From assembly GCF_047496725.1 (NCBI RefSeq), contig NC_132977.1, positions 11,206,501 through 11,270,500 of the forward strand: a DNA stretch of 64,000 bases, in the 5' to 3' direction. The DNA is from Anoplolepis gracilipes. Lineage: Eukaryota; Arthropoda; Insecta; Hymenoptera; Formicidae. Positions 52,994 through 64,000 of this stretch are shown one piece after another. The translations under genes were made by a program, and so were the position numbers. How positions within the stretch are numbered: the first letter of the stretch is position 1; each line of letters opens with the position of its first letter. The notes below the pieces were generated by a model. The model saw only the letters and a list, made by a program, of their open reading frames with translations, made no database searches and was not told the origin of the DNA.

Positions 52994-53200
52994 GTTATAT
53001 AACACACGTATCAGAAATGACAGTATTATAATAATTGTTTTGTTACGCATATATAAATATAGTATTTTCATACTTTAAAAGTTCTTTAATATTAATTATT
53101 ATTCACTTTAGTATTAAATTTTAGAAAATACTATATTTGCGTAACAGAAACAAGTATTGTAATACTATCATTTCTGATATGTGTGTTACATAACTATTAT
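52994..53200. repeat. Inverted-repeat unit 1 (about 70-bp arms)
   Basis: Arm 52994-53068 (GTTATATAACACACGTATCAG...TATAGTATTTT) and arm 53125-53194 (AAAATACTATATTTGCGTAAC...GTGTGTTACATAAC) are imperfect reverse complements around a 55-bp spacer. A related upstream flank begins at about 52885 (TTGAATTTTTAAC...). Confidence 0.7.
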
Positions 53201-53308
53201 ATAACTATTATATAAATATATATTTTTTTGAAATAAAATATGTATATATTAATTTTGCATAATTATATATGCAAAAATAAAATATATATATTTTATAGTA
53301 TAATATAG

Positions 53309-53313
<5 letters not shown>

Positions 53314-53363
<50 letters not shown>
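53314..53363. repeat. (TA)25 microsatellite
   Basis: Separates the two inverted-repeat units at 52.99 and 53.48 kb. Confidence 0.95.
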
Positions 53364-53365
<2 letters not shown>

Positions 53366-53483
53366 AATTTTTTTAACAATATTAAAAAAGGAGAAAAACA
53401 TAAAATTGGATAAATTTACATACGAATAATAGCAAGTACATATAAGATGCGCATAGACACATTTTTCAGTTATCGCACATATA

Positions 53484-53620
53484 ATAGTTATATAACACAC
53501 GTATCAGAAATGACAGTATTATAATAATTGTTTTTGTGTTACGTAAATATAGTATTTTCTAAAATTTAAAACTAATGTGAATAATAATTAATTTTAAATA
53601 AAGTACGAAAAGACTATATA
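53484..53620. repeat. Inverted-repeat unit 2, partial, spacer in opposite orientation
   Basis: 53484-53558 repeats the left arm of unit 1 in the same orientation (CACACGTATCAGAAATGACA), offset by about 490 bp. The following 60 bases match the reverse complement of the unit-1 spacer (TAAAATTTAA.ACTAA.GTGAA). The right arm is missing or replaced by (TA)n. The upstream flank from about 53364 also resembles that of unit 1. Confidence 0.65.
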
Positions 53621-53645
53621 TATATATATATATATACAATATATA

Positions 53646-54181
53646 TACAGGGTGTTAAAAAATCTATTTAGCGTCCATATAGTAGATAGTACACACAATA
53701 CTAAGTAAAAAAGTTTTAGTAAACATAGGTCGACTCAATCGTTTCAGAGATATAAATAATTTAGTATATTACCCTCATGACTGTTTATTGGCTCCTACAT
53801 ATCGCATGCGACGTAAAAAGAGAGAATCTTAATCTTCCCAAATCTTTATCTTGATATTTTCAGAAGATATTCCATATTTTTTTTTCCATTTCAATGCCAC
53901 ACATAGACCAAATAGATCCACAATCATTGGTTGTATTTATAACTTTTTATGGAATATTATAGGGAATTGATTTATATAAAAAAATTAGGATGGTCCTATT
54001 TAAAAAAAATTAAGTTGATCTTTAAATCTCTCTCTCCGAAACACTTTCACTTATAAAAAGAAGTGGATGCACTATATATAATGATTTTCTTGAAATTATG
54101 CAACTTTTATATGTAACAATTTTTCATAAAACATATAATTTACAAGTTATTCAAGAGATGCAAGTTAGGCCTCACTCTATA
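53646..54181. mobile_element. Candidate decayed DNA element with TACAGGGTG/CACTCTATA ends
   Basis: The left end TACAGGGTGTTAAAA and the right end GCCTCACTCTATA (reverse complement TATAGAGTGAGGC) form short imperfect inverted ends. Interior phrases such as AATTATGCAACTTTTAT resemble the reverse of the 45.84 kb element family. There is no coding sequence. The boundaries are approximate. Confidence 0.4.
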
Positions 54182-54316
54182 TGTATATGTATCCAATGAA
54201 TACAATTATAATTTTATTTTAGAACGATGACTTTTATGAATATAATTATATTTTTTTTAAAAAAGCTTTTTACAATCTTAAAATTAAAATTATAGAATTA
54301 AATTATATAATTATAA

Positions 54317-54321
<5 letters not shown>

Positions 54322-54378
<57 letters not shown>
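54322..54378. repeat. (TA)n microsatellite
   Basis: About 28 TA units. Confidence 0.95.
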
Positions 54379-54382
<4 letters not shown>

Positions 54383-54734
54383 CGGTTTAAAATTGTCATT
54401 GTTGATTTCTTGTTTTTTAAACTTAAATTATCATTAAATTACTATCATTATTATTATATTAAAATTACTATCATTAAAATCAGATTACGTCGCGAAATTT
54501 AATCAATTATTTATAAATATATTTATTATTTTATTTGTGTCATTTTTTATAATGGTTTGCATCTATATATTCTTGTATTACGTTTACATTTCATTTCGTA
54601 TACAAATTTTTTGAGTAATCAAAATTTGCATTCAAACAACGCTTATTTGCAATCAATCACTTATATGCACCTGAAACGCTGTCTACGACACGAGATAAGT
54701 AATGCTTGTCAGCTTTATCGTCATTACACGTCTA

Positions 54735-55008
54735 TACAGGATGTTAGGAAAGATCATTTTATAAATGGTTACAGATAATAGAGAAAGAAAAAAAAATTTT
54801 ACTCAACTCACTAATGTTTACAGATACGTCGTTTTCGCGCTTGCATAGGCAGTATTAACAGTATTGAAGCGCGTCTGTGATCTTTAATGAATTTTAAAAA
54901 AATTTAATGAAAATTTAAAAAAATTTTAATGAAATTTAAAAAAATTGTTCACCTTTACTTTCTTTGGCATCTTTAGCGTTTATAAACAATTTTTCTTAAC
55001 ACCTTGTA
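54735..55008. mobile_element. 274-bp MITE with about 34-bp imperfect TIRs
   Basis: The left end TACAGGATGTTAGGAAAGAT, continuing through TTTATAAATGG, matches the reverse complement of the right end (TACAAGGTGTTAAGAAAAAT, continuing through TTTATAAACGC). TA lies next to both ends and may be the target duplication. The interior carries an AT-rich tandem repeat at 54890-54945. Confidence 0.6.
54890..54945. repeat. Tandem repeat, AATTTAAAAAAATTTTAATGA-like unit
   Basis: About two and a half copies of a 22-24 base AT-only unit (AATTTTAAAAAAATTTAATG) lie inside the 54.74 kb MITE. Confidence 0.6.
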
Positions 55009-57326
55009 TATAGACTTGTATATATAGACACACTAGTGAAAATTCTATTTTATTTCCTAGTATTTGTGGGGATTTCTATTTTAATAACAGTGGAATAATG
55101 TGATATTAATGATAAAAGCGATCGATTATGACTGCTGATTATGCGGTGACAAATAACAGGACTCTTTTACTCACAAGATGAGTAATCACTATCATAAGAG
55201 ACTCGTATTGTATCGCACGTTTGCTAAAATGTCGTCGCAGCTGTAAAAATATTAAGGCGCATGTTTATATAAACATGTATGAAGAAGAATAAGAAAATTA
55301 AAAAAAAGACTTTGTGCGAGAGAAATATAAGTGCATAATGATAATTCACGAACATTAAATCTTAAAAAAAGACATTTTTTCACGCCATATACTTTCATAA
55401 TTACCTATATTACTCTCTGTTTTTTTCTTTAAAATAATAAAATAAAGTTTTTATTGATACGAATAAGAAATTTTGCTAGCTAATTTAATTATTGTAATTG
55501 ATGTCATATTGATTAATTACTCGGTTATTGTGATTAAAATACGATTATATGATGAAAATTATTCATAAAGTCTGTAGAATTGAAATTACAGTGGTAGAAT
55601 ATAAAGCAATGGATATATAAAATAGAGATATAAATATAAAACATCATAAATTATGATTAAAAATTAAAACAAAATAGAATTAACAACAATTAAACAAAAT
55701 AAATATTGATTTTGCTAATCGCGAGTACATTATTAGTCTTCCACGTCGGCGTTACTTAAGTATTTGTCTTTCAATCATTTTGCGAGTTGTAATTTTCGTC
55801 TTATTCATCACATAAGTATCTCATTTTTCGATTTATTCTGATTTTCTGGTGGCAGCTGATAAGCTACATTCGTTAGTAATATTGGTAGCATGTCGTTATA
55901 TCTGACATTCAATGAACAACAATAATAATTTTAAAATAAAAAGTTTCTCAATATCACGTAAATTGCACGTGTGATTTAAATTGTTGTTACTTATTCCATC
56001 TCGCGTCACGAAGAAACGATAAAATGCATGCTTAATCACAAATATTTTTGATTTACTTAATGTGAAAAAATGATGATACACGCAATAAAATTAAATGTGA
56101 TGAATAAAATAAGATTTCAAGGTAACAATCTTGTGCAAAATTATTACCTTGTGAGTCACAATGCTTTCTTTACAAGACCTGATAGTTATTGAGCCTTGCT
56201 GATCATTAACGTACCGTGGCAATGAACTACAAGAGAAACATACGTGATGAAATTAATGAAAAGACGAAACAAAGTTTGAATGCTAAATCTATGCGAAAAT
56301 ACCAGACATACCATATCGTGGTAAAAGCCGTGTGCTAAATAATTCACTTCAATAATTATAACAAATTTTATGACAAAGAGTCTTTTTCTTTTTCAGTAGA
56401 ACTTTTGAGAGGAAAAGTCATTTACTAAAATTTAAACTTTTTAACGTTACATATCTTTATAATTAATTCTCAAATATATTGCAAAGTAAATTTTTTTAAT
56501 TTAGTAAATTTTTTCACTTTAAAAAATATAAATTTTTATTATCCTTTTTTTCTCTATCTTTCTATGCTAATTCGTGAAGGGTTATTTATTTATTTCAATG
56601 TATATATTTGTATTTCAGAAAACATCGATGGTCTCGTTATTTTTGTTAAGAAAAATGTCCTTTTCAATTTGGTCAACAAATTTTGTCCAAGTTTCGTATA
56701 GCAAAGTCAGACGTGCGCAATATACCGCATAGCGATTTGCATACACATGTAAGTACTGACCTAGACATTATCTTAACGATACACGACTTGGGTTTTGAGC
56801 GTATTTGCTGTTTCGCATTTGAATATTTAATTTACATTTCACTGATATACTTAATGTTGATATTTACATATATATTGAGTTTATATGAATATATTGATAA
56901 TTAAATGAAGTCAATTGCTTTACATACTAGCAGATTTCAAAATAGCTATCATGTTAAAAAAAAAAAAATAGTTTTCTTTTGTTATAATAGTGCTAGGTAA
57001 TGAGCAAAAGCTAATAGTTTTTCATGTATAATTATAAATAAAGTATTTGGTATTATTTTTAATTTTGTAAAAGTCGAAAAATAATCTCACATTAAAAAAA
57101 ATATAATGTCGATAAGATAAAATTAACGCATAATTAGTTAATCTAACAATATCTTCATTCAATGATATTTATTCGTTTACGTTTTCGTTTCGATGCACGA
57201 CGTGTAATGGCTCTCTTTGATATTTTTACACAAAAACGCTCTGTTCTGCATCGTATCGTCGCATAAAGTTGCAATTTCATAAAGTTAAATTTAGAAATCG
57301 AACAAAATATATTCCGTTTTGTATCT

Positions 57327-57378
<52 letters not shown>

Positions 57379-60300
57379 CTTTAGATAAATATATCTTAGC
57401 ATTTGAATTTAATCTAACTTTAATACTGCGCGCAAATAAAAGTTTTACAAGTAAAATTAATGTATTAATATAAATTTGTTGTAATAAATATTATTTAATG
57501 TAATTTATAGATATTTATATAAATATATAATTGTGATTTTTATTGGCAATTAATTTTATTTATTAATTCCAAAAAGTTATTCCAGAGAGTGATTAGATAA
57601 AATTGTGAAGTATACATATACAAATATTAATGCTAACATATGTTACATTTTCGTACAAAATTGACATTATTTGATACAATAATAAAATAATAGGTATGCT
57701 AAAAAGATATTTAGTTTATTTTTATTTATTATTTGTTATTGTCAACTAAAAGTTATAGCTTATCATTAAAATAAAAAAAAAAAAAAAATAAAGCGAAATT
57801 ATGACATCTATAGTAAAATGAGAGGATATTAAATATGTACATGTGTTAGTTGAATATCTATTTTGATACGAGCCTCAAATTCTTTATTCTAATTAAATGC
57901 ATTTTCTAAAAGTAATTTTTCTCTTTTGATAAATTCCAAATTCAACATGCGCTTTATAATATAAAGCAGAGATATGTATAAAATAGGGATATGTATATAT
58001 ACAACGATTAAGTAATCTCTCATAGAAGATATTCACTTGATCCATCCTAGGCCAACATTTTACGAAAATACGTGATCGTGATTTCCATGCGCGAAAATCG
58101 GAAAATTAATTAATAGAAGAATCATGCACTTTGTTCTACATTTGCGCGCAGAAATTCAGAAATTTTTCTCAGCTGTTGGTTAATCATGTAATGTAAACAG
58201 AAGAATCCACACTGTAGATACTACCTGCTCAAGTATAGTATAACGTTTCGTTATAGCCGCGATGACGAAAGTTGAGAAGTATTGTCAGATTGTCGGAAGC
58301 AGCGTTTTTTCCCCACTGTCTCTGTTATCTGACTTTCATTGTTGAAAGATGAATTAATAAATCGCGCTGTCGTTGCACCGGACTAATTAATCGGGCATGC
58401 AGTTCTCGCCGATCGAAGCTATGCGAGCGTCGTTCGTATCTAATTAAATGATAGAGAACATCTACGTCAACGCTGAAAGTGGCTACCCACGTGGCGCTTT
58501 TGCATCATTTATTCACCGCGCACGTGTGACGATGAATTATCAAAAAGTCTGACTCAAACTTTTAATGAGCAGGTGAAGAAGGATCTGAATCAGGAATGAC
58601 ATTCATACTGTTTTTTTAATGTAAACTTTCTTTCCAGATATGTAAGTCGAGTAAGATGCTAATATATTAACAATAAGTAACTTCAGTACAAAGAAAGGAT
58701 TATATATTTGTTTCATTCAATTGATCTTCAAATATATTATCAGAAAGCTGTACGTTAATTGAAAAGATAAATTTAAAAAATTTAGATTTTATGTTTTTGA
58801 AGAGCAGAATAATTGTCTCATAGTATAAAATATAATATTATGTAAAATTTATTTTTCTCTCGTTGGTTGATTTTGTTGAAAAGCTAATTTTGAGAAACAA
58901 CTATAAATACAGTACATAATTTAATACTTAAAAATAGACAATGCTTTGATTTTCCGTCTAAATTTATATCCGTTATTTGTATTCTTATATTTCACTTTCA
59001 ATTTCAACGTGGCTTCCATGATTTATTTTGATAAAATTTGTGCGTACTGATAAATATATGTATACATGTCAAGTATAATTATTAATTTCTTCAAAGAATT
59101 TTCTTCAGAGATATGTAAAAATGTTTCTTGCTATTTTTTATCATTATAAGAAATAGAAAAAGATAAGCGTATGAATCATAAAAAAAGAGTCGCGTATTGT
59201 ATATTTATTAATATATGTTTTTATTTATACTGTACGTTTTTACACACTTTTGTGTTGAGTACTGCGTTTTATCTGCGTTCAAATAGTTTAACCTCAATTC
59301 GCTCAGCCAATTAAGTTAATATACACACTGTAGAATTAATATGTGCTATAAGTATGTACAATTAGATATATCAATAAGCTCAACGAAGACATGAAACGAA
59401 GGCATGCATATTCTTAAAGAACAGTGTTTATGCTTGATTATGTATAAAGTGATATTTCACTCGCATGTCTATGCTATTAAATTATGACGTGACACTGCTT
59501 GATTTTTGTCTCTTCTTTTTCTATAGTTCACTATACCTATAAAATGCCATTTATAAAATTTCTAAAGTTTATCATTTAGTAAACATTTATCATTATCAAA
59601 GTAAAAAAAGTTATTGCATAAAAACAACGTTAATAATATCGCGTATTAAAAAAATAACGAAAATAAATATCCAAAACCAAATTATGCTACTCTTTATTAC
59701 AAATCGATACACATATTCTAATAAACTGCGACGACATATTTTTATAAAATACAAATAAATAAATTACAGATATAAAGATAATTTTGATAACAGTTACAAA
59801 AAACTTATATGAAAAAAAAACTAAAAAATAAGATATAAAGATGAGGAAGAAAAGAGAAAAATCAAAATTTTGTTATAATTATAAAACACAATATAATTTA
59901 GTTAAAATATATATAAATAATTTGATGTACATACATATAGCAAAACACATTCGTTTCTTTATATATAGTAATATATTTTTATTGTATACCTTTTTCCGGA
60001 AAAAAACATGAATATATAAAAATATCATAGAATGTGCTTTTATTATAAATTGTGTGTTTTGTGTGATTAAGCGTCTTTTTTTATATTGACTTTCTATTAT
60101 TATTCCCTCACCTTTCAAAGACCAAACTTTCGCCTTTACGCGAAATAATAAATATAATGTTCATCCCTTTACAAAAAACGCCTCATTCACGTGACGTCAA
60201 AAAAACTTTGGAATTCTATATTGAACGAATAGTACACGTCTCAGTATATATATTTCTCTATACTCTCTGTATTGACAATGAGGTCTTCTTGTACTATTCT
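55009..60300. other. AT-rich intergenic; GC-richer block 58030-58560
   Basis: Mostly AT-rich with (AT)n at 57.3 kb. The 58030-58560 block, with GACTAATTAATCGG and TCTAATTAAATG, is a unique candidate regulatory element about 2 kb upstream of the 60.4 kb gene. Confidence 0.45.
57330..57376. repeat. (AT)n microsatellite
   Basis: About 23 AT units. Confidence 0.95.
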
Positions 60301-60311
60301 AGAAGCGAAAA

Positions 60312-60335
60312 TATATACGAAGGCGGTCGTCAGTC
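60312..60335 (+). promoter_or_regulatory. Possible core promoter of the 60.4 kb gene
   Basis: A TATATA (60312-60317) lies upstream of TCAGTC (60330-60335), which matches the insect initiator consensus, about 107 bp before the ATG at 60442. The spacing (about -20) is shorter than the usual -30 for a TATA box, and TATATA is common by chance here, so this is weak. Confidence 0.2.
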
Positions 60336-60441
60336 ATCAATAAGACAGCGCTTGCGTTAGTTACTGCAAATTTTGCGACTATTTGTGACAGAGAATGGCG
60401 ATGTAACTCATCGTAAATTCAATCAGAACTTAAACTGAAAT

Positions 60442-61339
60442 ATGAGGAGGAACGTGCAAAAATTCAACGATCGACAAAAAACGAAACGAAAACGAAGCAA
60501 AGAGGACCTCGACAGAATACATTCCAAGATCTTAAAAGCCAAGAAGAAATTGGTACGTTTTTTTTTTTTTTTTTATATATATATATATATTTTTCGCACC
60601 TCGCGAGTATCTTTCGATCCCCGAGTCCGCTCCAGAATCTAGTTGACCTATTTAATTTTATATTCGACAATATATCGGGCTCGATAATTGATTAAAATTT
60701 TAAGAGAGGAAAACACATAGATATATATCTACTTGAATCATGAATCATGAATCGTGTCGTATTGCGAATCCGACATGTGTTCCGATAGGTATAAACACGC
60801 AATACTGAAAGATATTTATTACACGCGTATACATTCATTCATATTGATCGTAGTGCCGGTTGCCGGTTACAGGTTACAAGTTACAACTCCCCTCGCGTAG
60901 TAGTGTGTACATGCGTAGTGCGTGCGTAGTAGATCCGTATGCAAGCAAAGACGACGCGCTAGCACGTGATGCGCGTGTGCACGTATGTGACACGTGAGAC
61001 GTAGTACGTATAATTGTTACAATTTTTTATAATTCATTAGATAATTAAATTTGTAGAGATGTCTAATGAGCAATTAGTTGTCGATTAATGGATCGATGTC
61101 GATATATGATGTAAATAAGTAATTACATTTCTCACAACAATGTTAGGTTAGTGTCGAAAGAATGTGTTTTGCTTTTGGCAGTCAGTATTGGAAAATTTGT
61201 AGTCAGAAAGTGTTTATTGGTATTGTTTACTGATCTTTATAAATAATGATTCTTTAATGATAGTTAAATTTTATTAAGATAAATTCACATTTTAACTTTT
61301 AAACGAATTAACGTTTTTTATTAATGTACATTACATTAT

Positions 61340-61373
<34 letters not shown>

Positions 61374-64000
61374 AGTTTAGCTGAAAATCTGTATGCATTT
61401 ACACAAAAAAATTTATCATGTATATAAATTACTTTTAATGATATTTTTGTGCATAATTGAAAGATACATATGTAGGAATTTGTTGCAGGATAATGTGCGG
61501 AAAAATGATGATAAAGACAGACAAAGAAGACAAGGCCAAGCAAAAATTTGTAGCAGACTTCTGCCAAGAGCTGTATGTAACTTTAATAATTTTAATATTA
61601 ATTATATTTCAATATCCATTGCATCTAAATAAAGATTTTATATGATTTTTTTCAGGCTGTTGGTATATACAGGAATGGCGCAAAGGGCAAAGACATCCAA
61701 AAAGGTATTTATATCAAATTTATATGTTGCAACGATAAAATAAAAAAATATAAAATATTTTAATAATTTCAATATTTTACAGAAACATCAGAAAATACGT
61801 TTCATAGAGCTCGACTAAAGGCAGATGCGTTAAAGCTTTTTAATGGCGACACTCCAGAATTCAAGTAAGCGCATAACCAACTGATGTCTAAAATATTTAA
61901 TGTAAATAGAAATTGAATATATCTTCTTTTACAGAAAAACTTATATAGAAAAACTTTCAACTCATGATGAAACTAGTAAACAATCGCCAAATAAGAACTT
62001 TGTAAAAAATAGTTTAAAGTTTTGGACGCCAGACAGTATCTTGGAGGAAAGTCCCATTTTGGGAGAGAGACAAAGGTATGTTTATTGATTCAAATAATGT
62101 TTATTAATATTATAATGCTATATATCTCAATTTTCTAAATACAGAAAAGAATAAGAAAGATATCAAGATTTTATATATTAATATTGCAGTAAAAATCAAA
62201 AGCCGCAGCATGTTAAAAAGAAAAATGAGGACATTTATTTCGAAAAGTTAGATTTTGATAAAATAAGAAAACAAAATATTAATCGTGAATCAAAATATAT
62301 TGCTCAAAAAGAAAATATACATCAGCAAAAACTATTTCAAAATGATAAGGAGCAATCAGAAGTTACTACCGTTACTCAAACGCAGTAAGCCATAAATTAT
62401 GTTATCATTGATTTGATATTAGATTTTAATAAGCAGATTGTATTTATATTATAAAATAAAATATTTTTTTTAGATTATATGATAATGGCAATCTTATGGA
62501 AAAAAATAGAATCGATGAAAATAGGACAGAAGAGGCATTAAATCAGTATAAAGAACTCTGTAAAATGATCTCTGTTGTAAATTTTGGAGACCTACAAATC
62601 CATCAACCAGGTATGTTTTATGTAGAATAATTATTGTAACCTAATTATACATTATTGAGAGGTTTATCATTGCTTGTAATGTTTTTAGATCCCCTTACAA
62701 CAATAATCGAAAAATTACGACGTACTAATTCTTTATGTCAACAATTACGTAAAATGAATGAATTGAAAATCGGTAAATCATCTGAATTACCTGTAGGAAA
62801 TCAAGCTTGTACATATTCAAATATTTCGCAAATGTTGCCAAATTCGACTTCAACCATCGAATATGAAGTTCGTAAATATAACGAAAATCGGAGAATTTCA
62901 CCTGTTTTACTAGAAAACATACCTGAGGAAGATGACAAAATCTATTTGATGCAAAGTGATAATATAGAGGCTTGTGATTCTATATCACAGAATATTTCAG
63001 AAATATGTGATACAAATGACTGTATTATAGAAAAATATAAGAACAATGATAAACAATATTCAAAACAATCGGCAGATATTCATCAATCTACGAGAGCAGC
63101 AAATTTGTATGCTGTGAATAAGAAAGGTAATAGGAAGAAGCATTTCAATTATTTGAAAAATAAACGACATAACAGAAATAATTTTAATGCCGATTTTTTT
63201 GATTATGAACATTCACAATGCATTGATAACATGAAGCACACAAAAATCTCGACTTTTTCAAGCGATTCCATGTTACTCGCCGACAAATATTCATCGACAG
63301 ATGCTTGTAAAAAATCGTCGACTGATTTTTCCAACAAAATAACAAACAAGTGCAATGCAAAGAATATTAAACGACCTGTCATTCGGCGAAATAATAATGT
63401 CACCGCTGTTAAGGATCATTCTGTCCAGAAACACAATGAAGATTTATTCCATAAGAAGAGTTATGTAGAAAAAGTATATGAGCAATTTGGAATCAACATA
63501 AATCATAAAAATCTAGATAACAAGAGACATCCTTATGTTGATTCTTTCCGTCAACAACTTTTACGCAAAAAGAATAAACGAGAATTAGAAACTGTGAAAA
63601 CACCTTTATCTGTGGAATATCAAGCTTGTACATATTCAGATGCTTCGCAAGTGTCACCACACACTTACAATTCTACCTCAATCTGTGAAATTGATTGTGA
63701 AATTCCTAAATATAGAGAAAATCACACAAATGCATTACCTTTAATAGAAGGTATATTTCAGAAAAGAAATAAATTCCATTTGATGCAAAGTAATATAGCT
63801 CCTTATAACGATATTACAAAAGAATCTTATAAAATGCAATTCTCAAATGCGTCTGAAAATTTTCCTACACCTAGTATAATAAATGCACAATTTGCGAATG
63901 TTCCTGATCGAATAAAAACGTTCGAGCCCGAGATTGGATTAATGGAAATGCAAGATTCACAAGAGTCACTAGTAGAAAAGTTTGACATAAATTTACACCC
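60442..64000 (+). CDS. Unrecognised Lys/Asn/Ser-rich protein, 8 exons visible, 3' end outside the window (at least 703 aa)
   Basis: Exons: 60442-60552, 61489-61572, 61656-61704, 61783-61864, 61935-62075, 62190-62384, 62474-62610, and 62689 to beyond 64000. Each intron is GT...AG and the frame stays open through every junction; exon 8 is open for about 437 codons to the window edge. The start ATG begins a very basic N-terminus with a possible nuclear localisation signal (KTKRKRSK, residues 13-20) followed by a charged, probably helical stretch. Other visible pieces are RRQGQAKICSRLLPRA (exon 2), LKFWTPDSILEESPILGE (exon 5), a Lys/Gln-rich helix-like region (exon 6) and an Asn/Ser-rich, mostly disordered-looking exon 8 with an internal repeat. 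No signal peptide, membrane segment or catalytic motif is visible. I do not recognise the family. Composition and the basic N-terminus would fit a nuclear or cytoskeletal/centrosomal protein, but this is a guess. The exon 2 donor could instead be at 61577, but only 61573 keeps the downstream frames open. Confidence 0.82.
60963..60996. promoter_or_regulatory. Pair of CACGTG E-boxes in intron 1 of the 60.4 kb gene
   Basis: Two perfect CACGTG palindromes (60963-60968 and 60991-60996) sit in a short GC-richer, ACGT-dense block (about 60850-61015) inside the first intron. CACGTG is the core site of bHLH factors of the Myc/USF/CLOCK type. Function is inferred only from clustering. Confidence 0.3.
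61340..61373. repeat. (TA)n(GA)n in intron 1 of the 60.4 kb gene
   Basis: About 7 TA units followed by about 10 GA units. Confidence 0.95.
62739..63800 (+). repeat. Internal protein-coding duplication in exon 8 of the 60.4 kb gene
   Basis: Two related coding segments occur in the same frame: 62739-62969 (residues 284 to about 360) and 63552-63800 (residues 555 to about 637). Both run QQL..., then QACTYS (305 and 578), then NST, then KY.EN, then LMQS (ATG at 62949 and 63783). A 20-base stretch beginning ATCAAGCTTGT is identical in both. Spacing is about 813-834 bp, with a five-codon net difference inside the unit. The period suggests an 0.8 kb unit was duplicated and then diverged. Whether the rest of the interval is repeated again beyond 64000 cannot be seen. 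Confidence 0.8.

Noticed and set aside
61489..61576. Alternative exon 2 donor at 61577 (TAT/GTAACT)
   Set aside because: It shifts the frame into exon 3 and breaks the phase match with exon 4; the donor at 61573 keeps every later exon open.
1..64000. tRNA, rRNA or CRISPR arrays
   Set aside because: I saw no GTTCRANNC-type T-arm with matching A-box, no rRNA core motifs, and no regularly spaced direct repeats with unique spacers. A tRNAscan run would be the proper test.

Overview
The window looks like nuclear DNA of an insect, most plausibly a hymenopteran such as an ant. The evidence is AT-rich sequence broken by GC-richer blocks, very many (TA)n, (GA)n/(CT)n and homopolymer tracts, short phase-consistent spliceosomal introns, an insect-type SLC22 transporter and several small non-autonomous DNA transposons. 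The species assignment is inference. I see no bacterial operons, rRNA, tRNA or CRISPR array.

Only two protein-coding genes can be supported. (1) On the minus strand, 45001 down to 39968, there is a complete nine-coding-exon gene for a 546-residue SLC22-family (organic cation/anion transporter-like) membrane protein. Every junction has GT/AG ends and a consistent phase, and the family signatures are in the expected order. A splice acceptor 6 bases before the ATG shows that the 5'UTR is itself interrupted by an intron, so the promoter lies at an unknown place above 45 kb. (2) On the plus strand, from 60442 and running off the right edge, there is an eight-exon (so far) gene for a large Lys/Asn/Ser-rich protein of at least 703 residues that I do not recognise. 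Its last visible exon is at least 1.3 kb and contains an internal duplication of about 80 residues.

The left 39 kb has no convincing gene. AT-rich stretches alternate with GC-richer, mostly unique blocks, which could be intergenic or intronic and may hold cis-regulatory DNA. The open frames in those blocks look like by-products of GC content, CT/GA repeats or antisense. This part also holds two oppositely oriented copies of a 265-275 bp TTAA-flanked MITE (1.5 and 19.3 kb), two long hairpins (6.5 and 15.5 kb), a 7-bp minisatellite and a possible hAT relic (27.1 kb).

The 45-60 kb stretch between the two genes is AT-rich and is the main transposon cluster. It holds a foldback complex (45.84-46.41 kb), an abutting element with about 155-bp terminal inverted repeats (46.41-47.13 kb), a duplicated inverted-repeat unit whose spacer is flipped between copies (52.9-53.6 kb), and two elements with TACAGG-type ends (53.65-54.18 and 54.74-55.01 kb). 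The two genes point away from each other and nothing in the sequence links their functions. I found no clear new multi-gene system. The most interesting items are the unrecognised repeat-containing gene at the right edge and the flipped-spacer repeat pair.
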